From Alphaproteobacteria bacterium (GTDB lineage: Bacteria; Pseudomonadota; Alphaproteobacteria; Micavibrionales; UBA2020): 16,167 nt of DNA. The notes below the pieces were generated by a model. That model had not been told where the DNA came from. It made no database searches and worked only from the letters and a program-made list of their open reading frames with translations. Shown here in pieces: positions 6,438 through 14,275 of this stretch (position 1 is its first letter; every line of letters starts with the position of its first letter). The stretch covers positions 1 through 16,167 of the forward strand of contig JAQSWE010000038.1 of the NCBI GenBank assembly GCA_029266795.1, written 5' to 3'. Position numbers and translations under genes: made by a program.

Positions 6438-9400
6438 ATGAAACGCATTAGAAAACCTAAGCTTAATCAAGGCGTTCGCGCCGAAGACGAGCTGATGGTC
6501 AACCCCTATATGGCCCGCCGCCTGCGCGATGCCATGAACAACATGCGCGTCCCCCGCATTAAGGCCAAATCGACTGCCGCTTTCATCTTCCTGCCCCAAT
6601 TCCGCATGTGTTTCGAAGGGCTCGCGCATCTTTACCCCGCCTTTATCCGCACCATGGCGACGCTGTTCGCCGAAGTGAACCTGATTCCCCCGACTCACCC
6701 CGCGCTCGAGGCGGATGCCATCACCAAGAAAACCTACGGCTTCCGCAAGCTTGTCGGCGAGGCATGGTTCCGCCTGAAGACCCAGCGTGCGACGGCCTAT
6801 CAGTGGAGCATGTTCGGCGCGGTCATCATGATGATCGTGGCCTTTACCGCCTCGATGGGCGCGTTCTTCGCGCGCATTTTCATGGGCGTCGGCGCGGTTG
6901 CACAGGCGCAGATCTTCGAAGCCTTCCGCCATCCCGGCGACCCCTACGGCAAGGGCGCGGGCGTGACAGAACTGGATGCGACCGCCGGCACCATTACGGG
7001 TGCGACCGGCCTCTTCGACCTGCGCGTGCAGGGCAACGGCATTTCAAGCGACTACGCGCTGATGGCGCTCGACAAGGTGTTGCGCCAGGGCATGGCGAGC
7101 AACCCGACCGGCGGCGCGCTGCAAAATGCGCTCGGCGGCTTGATGCAGATTTACAACTCCGGCATGCTCGTCGTCGCCTGCCTGATGATCGGCTGGATGG
7201 TGATCTCCGTCATCATCGACACCGCGAAAACCGGCACGGTCGGCGGCGGCCGCCACAACATGGTTTGGGTGCCTATCCGCGTCCTGTTCGCGCTTGGCAT
7301 CATGTTCCCGCTCGGCTCCGCCGGTTTCTCGGGCGGCCAGTACATGGTCGTGAAGCTCGCGGAATGGGGCTCCAACTTCGGCACGCGCGGCTGGGCAACC
7401 TATGTTGCTTCTGTCGTCGGCAACCAGACGCTTCTGTCGCCCTATACTGTTTCCAACAACACCAACGTCGTGACCTCGATCAGCAAGATCATGGTCTGCC
7501 AGGTCGCCTACAACACTTACCTGCAGCAGCGCACCGGCGCGCTCGACCCCGACCAGGTGATCGAGCGCAAGCAGGACACGATGGCGGCAGCACCCGGTAC
7601 GCCCCAGCAGAGCCAGCTCTATATCACCAACCGCTACAGCAACAACACGGCGCCCAACATCTGCGGCGCGATCAAGTATGCGACGGCGGCGAACGCCGAC
7701 GACAACAACCAGTTCCTCGACTGGAGCACGACGGCGCCCAACACCGCCATGACCGCGTCGACGTCGACCGCGACCATGCCCGACAACAATTACAAGAACG
7801 TCGGCATGACGACCGCCGTGCGCGGTTTCCGTGACGCCATGCGCGGCGCGCTGGCGCCGGTGCTGGCTGACACCCCGACAGGCGTGGGCGCAGGCACCGT
7901 CGTCGACGAGGCGCGCCAGTTCGCTTGCGCGTTCGTCTCCCGCCGCTTCAGCGACGGCGGCGGCGCGGGCAACCCGGTTGCCGACATCCCGATGTGCGCA
8001 GGCGCGACCGCGGCTGCGACCGATCCCGACGCGTCCCGCCAGCAGACCATGCTGAATACCATGCAGGCCGCGATGATGGCGGCCTTCACAGGCGGCGGCA
8101 AGGCAGCGCTCGACGGCTATATCGGCACGACCTCTGCAAGCCCGATGATGACGGAAATGTCGACGCGCGGCTGGGCTGGCATGGCGATGTGGTATCAGGA
8201 CATCGCGAACCTGAACAACGTGAAATACACCGCGCAGGAACCCATGGCGACGGTTGAGCCCGGCTCAATCTGGTCCGGCTCCGGCGGCGCGGGCTGGGAG
8301 CGTTGCGCGGGTGACTCGAACGAATCCGGCGAGCAGTGCAAAATCTCCGGCCTCGAAGACAAGATCTTCAGCGTCATGAACGAATATGACCGCTGGTGGG
8401 GCGTCTCCGCCCTCGCGGGCGCGCCCGGCAAGGCGGCAGCGCCGGCATCGACCACGGCGAACCAGGAGTTGAACCCCTCCGTCGTTTCCTCGATCGGCTC
8501 GATTCTGTCCTGGATCGGCAACGTCTCGATTGGCGACAACGGTATCCTGACCGTGTTGACGCGTTTCATCTTCCCGCGCGAATTCGGCGTGTTCCTGTTC
8601 AAGGCCGTCGACCTGTCGGCGACCAACACCTATCCGCTCGCGCAGCTGTCGGATACCGGCCATAGCGTGCTCGGCATCGGTGCGCTGCTCTGGGCCGGTG
8701 TTTCGATCCTGCAGGCTGTTTCCACGATTGACGGCGCGGGCTTCTCGCTGGGCAAAGGTCTTGCCTTCTCGGCGCTGATGGGCGCGCTTGCCTCCGTCGG
8801 CTCGATGATGATCCTGGCCGGCTGCGTGATCTCCTTCTACCTGCCGGCGCTGCCGTTCATTCGCGTGGCGTTCTCCGTGCTCACCTGGCTGACCTCGGTT
8901 TTCGAGGCGGTCGTGATGGTGCCGGTCGCGGCGCTCACCCACCTCTCGACCCAGGGCCCCGGGCTGATGGGCAACCACGGGCGGACGGCCTGGACGCTGT
9001 GGTTCAACGTCTTCATGCGACCCATCCTGACCGTGTTCGGCTTCGTCGCCGGCATGCTGTGCTATTCCACCTTCGCCGTGTTCTTCCACACGACGTTCGA
9101 GGAAGGTGCGGCGCGCGTCATGTCGACCAACTGGTACCCGATGAAGATTTTGGCCAAGGTCGCTTATTCGGTCATCTATCTCGGCACGCTCTATGCGGCC
9201 GCGAACACCTGCTTCAAGCTGCTCGACGTGTTCCCGAACCACCTGATGCGCTGGCTCGGCGAATGGGGCGCGAAACAGGATACCGCGCTGCTCGACGGAC
9301 GCACCAACATCGGCGGCGGCCTCGGCTTCGCCGGCGCGTCGCTGATCAAGCAGGTCGAACAGGCCGTCCCGATGAGCCAGCACTGGAACGTCAACAACCT

Positions 9401-10562
9401 GATCGTGCGCGATGCGGATATGGCCCTCACGAACCCGAACAGCGTGGTTTCGCGTGCGGCCGCCCTTGCCGCCAAGGACGAGCAGCTCACCGACTCGGCG
9501 CTCGCGCGCAAGCAGACGGATGCGGCGCTGGCCCGCCAGCGCATGACGCCCGAGGAGCGCGAGCAGCTGAACAACCTGTCGTCGCAGCGCGACAAGGACC
9601 GCTTCCTGCAGCACAAGTTCCTCGAGCAGGAGAACAAGAACTTCAAGCGCTTTGGCTTCGAGCAGGGCCACGGTTTCTCCGCCTCCACCTTCGGCAAGAA
9701 GGGCGCGATGGAACTTGGCATGCTTCGCAAGGGCCATATCGGCAGTATCGGCTTCGATGCGACGGGCCGCACCTTTGGCTCTGGCCAGCGCAGCGGGAAG
9801 GACAATGACCAGGGCTTCCGTGCACTGGACGGCGATCCGGCGCTTGGCCGCGGCCAGCTGGCGGGTGCTTCCATTTCGGACAGCGCGCTCGACAGCACGC
9901 TTTCCGGCCGTGGCGGTTTCCGCGGCATGGACGGCATGAACCAGAACCAGATTGATGCAGTGACGGACAAGATCCAGAAACAGATGTCCGGCGCCGACGC
10001 CTTGAACTATGCCCGCATGTCGCCGGCAGACCAGAAGCAGTTCATCCGCGAATACTACGAAACCGACCCTGCGCTCTTCGCCCCCGGCATCGGCCGTATC
10101 GGCAAGGAAAACATGTTCGGCTACATCGCGGCTGAAGATGAATTGCGCGTGATCAAGAAACTGGGCCTTGGGGACACCGCCTTTGAACAGGCGACCGTTG
10201 AAGAGCGCAAGACCATCGGCTATACCGAGGCGATGTGGCAGAAGGAAAACCGCGGCTCCGACATCCAGACGCAGTGGGGCTACATGACGCGCGAGGAGAA
10301 AGCCTATGTGGCCGCCGCCCATGCGGGTCGTGAAAAAGGCCGCGTGCATTTTGCCGAAACCGAAATGTCGGGTGCCGAACGCTTGGCCTTCCGCGCGGCA
10401 GATGTGAATGTCCGCGAGCAGTTCCTGGAAGCGAAATACGCCGAGCACATCCTGCGCGGCCTCGTTTCCCGCGGCATTGCGAGCGAAGACAAGCTCGCCG
10501 ACCTCCACAAGGAGAACACGGCGCTTGCCAAGAAAATCTTCAAGGAATGGCCGACCCCGTAA
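6438..10562 (+). CDS. DotA/TraY family protein with long cytoplasmic C-terminal tail, copy 3
   Basis: This is the largest paralog at 1374 residues. The core is standard: a basic N-terminal extension of about 46 residues, FLPQFRMCFEGLAH (51-64), segment 1 at about 124-150 followed by AVAQAQIF, GGRHNMVWVPIR (270-281), six shared cysteines in the periplasmic domain (354, 409, 497, 520, 623, 634), TRGWAGMAMWYQ (577-588), and the PALPF, VFEA and RP (861-862) signatures. After RWLG at 941 comes a hydrophilic tail of 433 residues, predicted cytoplasmic, rich in charge and Gln. It carries degenerate repeats of the form M-[ST]-x-x-[ED]: MTPEEREQL (1036), MSPADQKQF (1194), MTREEKAYV (1283) and MSGAERLAF (1310). 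No enzymatic motif was recognised in it. The ATG at 6438 is preceded by GGGG (6426-6429), 8 nt away. An in-frame GTG at 6411 is less likely because it lies in the conserved leader. Confidence 0.88.
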   Translation: MKRIRKPKLNQGVRAEDELMVNPYMARRLRDAMNNMRVPRIKAKSTAAFIFLPQFRMCFEGLAHLYPAFIRTMATLFAEVNLIPPTHPALEADAITKKTYGFRKLVGEAWFRLKTQRATAYQWSMFGAVIMMIVAFTASMGAFFARIFMGVGAVAQAQIFEAFRHPGDPYGKGAGVTELDATAGTITGATGLFDLRVQGNGISSDYALMALDKVLRQGMASNPTGGALQNALGGLMQIYNSGMLVVACLMIGWMVISVIIDTAKTGTVGGGRHNMVWVPIRVLFALGIMFPLGSAGFSGGQYMVVKLAEWGSNFGTRGWATYVASVVGNQTLLSPYTVSNNTNVVTSISKIMVCQVAYNTYLQQRTGALDPDQVIERKQDTMAAAPGTPQQSQLYITNRYSNNTAPNICGAIKYATAANADDNNQFLDWSTTAPNTAMTASTSTATMPDNNYKNVGMTTAVRGFRDAMRGALAPVLADTPTGVGAGTVVDEARQFACAFVSRRFSDGGGAGNPVADIPMCAGATAAATDPDASRQQTMLNTMQAAMMAAFTGGGKAALDGYIGTTSASPMMTEMSTRGWAGMAMWYQDIANLNNVKYTAQEPMATVEPGSIWSGSGGAGWERCAGDSNESGEQCKISGLEDKIFSVMNEYDRWWGVSALAGAPGKAAAPASTTANQELNPSVVSSIGSILSWIGNVSIGDNGILTVLTRFIFPREFGVFLFKAVDLSATNTYPLAQLSDTGHSVLGIGALLWAGVSILQAVSTIDGAGFSLGKGLAFSALMGALASVGSMMILAGCVISFYLPALPFIRVAFSVLTWLTSVFEAVVMVPVAALTHLSTQGPGLMGNHGRTAWTLWFNVFMRPILTVFGFVAGMLCYSTFAVFFHTTFEEGAARVMSTNWYPMKILAKVAYSVIYLGTLYAAANTCFKLLDVFPNHLMRWLGEWGAKQDTALLDGRTNIGGGLGFAGASLIKQVEQAVPMSQHWNVNNLIVRDADMALTNPNSVVSRAAALAAKDEQLTDSALARKQTDAALARQRMTPEEREQLNNLSSQRDKDRFLQHKFLEQENKNFKRFGFEQGHGFSASTFGKKGAMELGMLRKGHIGSIGFDATGRTFGSGQRSGKDNDQGFRALDGDPALGRGQLAGASISDSALDSTLSGRGGFRGMDGMNQNQIDAVTDKIQKQMSGADALNYARMSPADQKQFIREYYETDPALFAPGIGRIGKENMFGYIAAEDELRVIKKLGLGDTAFEQATVEERKTIGYTEAMWQKENRGSDIQTQWGYMTREEKAYVAAAHAGREKGRVHFAETEMSGAERLAFRAADVNVREQFLEAKYAEHILRGLVSRGIASEDKLADLHKENTALAKKIFKEWPTP

Positions 10563-10591
10563 AGGGCAGGCAAGCCTAAGATCCAAAGTAC

Positions 10592-10624
10592 CCGCCGGGG
10601 GCATTCCCCGGCGGTTCCTTTTTT
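10592..10624 (+). terminator. Intrinsic terminator after DotA-like copy 3
   Basis: A 9-bp perfect stem, CCGCCGGGG (10592-10600) with CCCCGGCGG (10606-10614), has a 5-nt loop and is followed by TTCC and six T. It lies about 30 nt after the stop codon of the 1374-residue gene and isolates it from the next promoter. Confidence 0.88.
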
Positions 10625-10698
10625 AGGGCAGACGCAGCTCTCCGGATGGTTAGGTTTTTATTAACCTTATGAGATTGCAGGGCAATTCCATCCCCTAA

Positions 10699-10774
10699 AA
10701 TTTTGCATAAATGTCCATAAATTTGACGGTTTTAAGAAAAAGGCGTACAATTTAAGAATAAGCCTGATCTAGGT
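10699..10774 (+). promoter_or_regulatory. 76-bp conserved promoter cassette of DotA-like copy 4
   Basis: -35 TTGACG (10723-10728), a 17-nt spacer and -10 TACAAT (10746-10751) predict a start near 10758 and a leader of about 44 nt. By eye it matches the copy-3 cassette at 69 of 76 positions. The stretch between the preceding terminator and this cassette (10625-10698) holds only a weak AGGTT/AACCT inverted repeat (10652-10667), with no recognisable gene. The promoter looks intact even though the gene behind it is frameshifted. Confidence 0.86.
10707..10721 (+). promoter_or_regulatory. ATAAA-N5-ATAAA direct repeat next to the copy 4 -35 box
   Basis: Two perfect ATAAA half-sites (10707-10711 and 10717-10721) with 10-bp periodicity end one base before the -35 box, at the same position as in copies 2 and 3. 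Each half-site differs from the CpxR consensus GTAAA at its first base. Confidence 0.42.
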
Positions 10775-10801
10775 TCCGGTCTTTATTTGCAGGGCAAAAC
10801 C

Positions 10802-13800
10802 ATGAGCGATTCCAAGCATAAGGGTTTAATTGCGGACGGTCTTCGCGCACTGGCGGAGCTCCGCAAGGAGAAAAAGGCCGAGGCAACAGTCGAGAGATTC
10901 GCCACCGGCGAGCGCGTACAGGTACGCCGCACCCTCACCGATGTGCAGAAAGCCGCCAGCCCTTGGGCCGAAAAACGCGCCCTGATGAAGAAAGAGATCG
11001 CAGAAGGCAAGCGCAAGCCGTTCCGCATCAAAGGCTCGGCCGTCGCCGCCTTCATGTTCCTGCCGCAATTCCACCTGTGCTTCCGTGGCTTCTCCCACAT
11101 TTATCCCGTATTCATGCGCATCCTTGCGCAGGTTCTCGTGCAGGCCGCGCTGCTGCCGGAAAACCACCCTGCGGTCAATTACGGCGCCGAAGGTGTGCCC
11201 AATACCAGCTTCCGCAAGATGATGGGTGATGTCTGGTTCAACCTGCGCACGACGCGCCGCACGGGCATGTACCAGTACGGCATGTTCTCCGTCGTCGTCA
11301 TGATGTTCGTTGCCCTGACCGCCACCATCGGCACCTTTTTCGCGCGGATCTTCCTGGGTATCGGCGAAGTCGCGCAGGCGCAGCTGTTCTTCACCCACCC
11401 CGGCAACCCCTATGGCGGCGGCGCGGGCCAGACCAACATGGGCAACGTCGGCAACATCACCGGCGCGGGCGGCCTCTTCGACAGCCGCGTGACCAACAAC
11501 AACATCTCGACCGATTACGGCCTGATGGTGCTGGACAAGATCCTGCGCCAGGCGGCTGCGAACACCCCCAACGGCGGCGCGCTGCAGAACGCGCTGGCCG
11601 GCATGATGGGCGCCTACAACACCGGCGTCATCACGATCGCCTGCGTGATGATGCTGTGGATGATCGTCTCCATCGTTATCGACACCGCCAAGACCGGCGT
11701 GTTCGGCGGCGGCCGCCACAACATGGTATGGGCGCCGATCCGCGTGATGTTTGCGCTCGGGCTCCTGTTCCCCCTCGGCTCCGGCTTCTCGTCGGGCCAG
11801 TATGCCGTCATGAAACTCGCCGAATGGGGTTCGAACTTCGGTACGCGCGCCTGGTCGCAATACGTGGCGGGCGTGGTGGGCGACCAGTCTTTGCTGGCGC
11901 CCTTCGCGGTCAACAACGCAACATCTCTCGTCAACAGCATCAGCAAGGTGATGGTCTGCCAGGTGGCGTTCAACACATACCTGCAGCAGACGCAAGGCGG
12001 CCTGCCCCCCGACCAGGTGATCCGCCGCGTGCAGGATACGACGCCCAACCTTTCCACGATCACGAACCGCTATACAAACAACACCGGCTCCAACGTCTGC
12101 GGCACGATCAGCTATTCGACCGCAGGCTCGACCGACGACATGGACCGCTTCCTGAGCTGGTCGGCGGCCACGCCCTCCACGCCCATGACGGCATCGACGC
12201 CGATCGCGAGCGGCACCGATTATAACACTGGCGGCGCGCGCCTTCCGCAACGCGATGCGCGGCGCGCTGGAACCTGCGATGCAGGATAGCGCAACGAGCG
12301 CGCTCGGCTCCGGCGGCACGGTCATCGAAATGGCCCGCCGTTTCGCCTGCCGCTATGTCGCGCGCAAATTCCCCGATGGCGGCTCGGGCACCAGCCCGGT
12401 TTCCGCGATCCCGCAATGCGATGCGGCGACGACCGCCGCTGCCGCTGCCGACCCCACGATCGCGGAGCAGCAGGGCATGGCGAACCAGATGCAGACCGAC
12501 ATCATGACCGCGTATGAAGGCCCCGGCAAAACGGCGCTGACGACCTATATCGGCGGCCCGATGGTCGCGCAGATGCAGCAGCGCGGCTGGGCCGGCATGG
12601 GCATGTGGTACCAGGACATTTCCAACATGAACGGCCTTATGGCGGGCGCGCAGCAGCCGACCGCGACCGTTGAACCCGGTTCTGTATGGATCGGCGCGGG
12701 CAGCTCGCATTGGCTGCGCTGCATCGGCTCTAAAATCATCGGCCGCTCCTGCCGCATCTCGGGCCTCGAGGAAAAAGTCCTCGGCGCGCTCGACGGCTAC
12801 GACAAATTGTGGGCGAACTCGACCGCCCCCGGCACGCCCGGCCGTACGCTCAACACGGCGGCGACCGGCGGCCGCGACATCAACACCGGCACCAGCGGAT
12901 CCTTGAAAAGCCTGATGTCGGCCTTCAAGAACCTCTCTGGCGGCGACAACAACATCGCGGTCACGCTGGCCCGCTTCTTCGTGCCCAGCTACGGCGGCGC
13001 GTTCATCTTCCGCTCAGTCGACCTGGCTGCCACCGGCACCTATCCGCTGGCGCAGCTGGCGAATACCGGCCACAGCGTGCTGATGACGGGCGGCTTGCTC
13101 TGGGGCGGCGTCACGCTCGTGCAGGCGGTCTCGACGCTGAAAGGCTTCGGCTTCTCGCTCGGTATCGGTGTTGCGGTCTCCTCGCTCATCAACCTGTTCG
13201 CAACCGTCGGCTCGACGATGATCATCGCGGGCCTGATGATTTCCTTCTACCTGCCCGCGCTGCCCTTCCTGCGCGTCGCTTTCGCGGTGCTGACATGGAT
13301 GGTGTCGGTATTCGAGGCGGTCGTGATGGTGCCTGTTGCGGCGCTTGCGCACCTGGTTTCGACTGGCGATGGCCTGACAGCCGGACAGCCCCAGCTGCGC
13401 ACGGCCTGGATCATGTGGCTCAACGTCCTCATGCGCCCGGTCCTGACGGTGATGGGCTTCGTGGCCGGCATGCTGATCTATAACGCCTTCGCGGTCTATT
13501 TCCACACGACCTTCAGCCAGGGCGCGGCGTCGGTTATCAGCTCGCAGAACTACTTCATGGCGCTGATTGCCAAGGTCTGCTACTCGGTCATCTATCTCGG
13601 CACGCTCTACACTGCCGCGAACACCTCGTTCAAGCTGCTCGACATCTTCCCGGAAAACCTCATCCGCTGGATGGGCGGCTCGCCGGATCGCAGCATCTCG
13701 TCCTCGCTCGGCCAGGGTCACGACGGCAATATGTACGCCGCGACCCGTGTCGTCACCTCGCTGCAGCGCGACATCCCGCAGTCGGACCATTACGCGATCC

Positions 13801-14093
13801 GTCCGGGCAACCCGTCGAAGGCCGATCAGGCCGCGCTTGCCAGCCGCGCCGACAACCTCAAGTCGAGTTCGCAGGGCAAAATCATGTCGAAAGAAGAACG
13901 CCAACTCGCGGCACAAGACAGGGCGCATACGATCGGCTCGATGAACGCCAAGGAAAAGGCGAAGTTCTCGGCCATGACGCCCGACCAGCAGGACAACTTC
14001 CTCGCGCAGAAATTCAAGGAAAACGCGAACAGCCGCTATTTCCGCCTGCCATGGGAAAAGGGCCTGACCGGCAAAACGGGGTACAAGACTTAA
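10802..14093 (+). pseudogene. Frameshifted DotA/TraY family gene, copy 4
   Basis: Read through as one gene with one base removed, this encodes a 1096-residue DotA/TraY protein. The first frame runs from ATG 10802 (AGGG at 10791-10794, 7-nt spacing) to a TAG at 12287-12289. The second frame, open well upstream of 12255, carries the rest to TAA at 14091-14093. The first part has a charged N-terminal extension of about 80 residues, FLPQFHLCFRGFSH, membrane segments 1-3, GGRHNMVWAPIR and the first two shared cysteines. The second part has the other four cysteines, QRGWAGMGMWYQ, segments 4-8 and a 138-residue tail resembling the start of the copy-3 tail. Each part ends exactly where its homology to the paralogs ends. 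Alternatives to a true pseudogene are a sequencing or assembly error or, less likely, programmed frameshifting. Residue conservation on both sides implies a recent event or an error. Confidence 0.82.
12222..12242 (+). other. Site of the +1 frameshift in DotA-like copy 4
   Basis: The paralogs read TTAVRGFRDAMRGAL (copy 3) here. In copy 4 the upstream frame gives DYNTGGARLPQR, but removing one G of the GG at 12230-12231 gives DYNTAARAFRNAMRGAL, restoring the alignment. The position is in a repetitive ACTGGCGGCGCGCG stretch prone to slippage. The affected residue is about 477 of 1096, in the periplasmic domain. Confidence 0.75.
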
Positions 14094-14115
14094 AGTCCCC
14101 ATCCACTGAAAAGAT

Positions 14116-14152
14116 AAAACCGCCGGGCCTCAAAACCCGGCGGTTTTCTTTT
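14116..14152 (+). terminator. Intrinsic terminator after DotA-like copy 4
   Basis: A perfect 12-bp stem, AAAACCGCCGGG (14116-14127) with CCCGGCGGTTTT (14136-14147), has an 8-nt loop and is followed by CTTTT. The symmetric A and T tracts would let it act in both directions. It marks the right boundary of the DotA array. Confidence 0.9.
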
Positions 14153-14196
14153 GGGCAGTTCCCCGTAAACCATAAAAAATGTTGTTTTTCCGTGCC

Positions 14197-14225
14197 TTGC
14201 ATCGCCGGACGCAGGGCGGTATAGT
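14197..14225 (+). promoter_or_regulatory. Predicted promoter of the yejA-type operon
   Basis: TTGCAT (14197-14202), a 17-nt spacer and TATAGT (14220-14225) fit a sigma70-type promoter with a start near 14232 and a leader of about 44 nt. It does not contain the cassette found before the DotA-like genes, so the two blocks are expected to be regulated separately. Confidence 0.6.
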
Positions 14226-14275
14226 ATGGCCAGTGTATAAACGAAGTTAACCCGTTGGATTATCAGGAGATTTAA

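Noticed and set aside
3227..10774. The repeated 76-bp blocks as a CRISPR or mobile-element terminal repeat
   Set aside because: They are kilobases apart, always the same distance from a start codon, and contain recognisable promoter boxes. No transposase, spacer pattern or target duplication is seen.
10787..10801. Upstream TTG start for copy 4
   Set aside because: It would place the start over the ribosome binding site AGGG (10791-10794) that serves ATG 10802.
12255..14093. An independent 612-residue gene starting at ATG 12255
   Set aside because: No ribosome binding site precedes this ATG, and its sequence starts mid-domain relative to the paralogs. It is the second half of a frameshifted gene.
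14094..14275. Functional coupling of the YejA-type gene to the DotA array
   Set aside because: A strong terminator and a separate promoter without the shared cassette lie between them, and YejABEF is a self-contained peptide importer.
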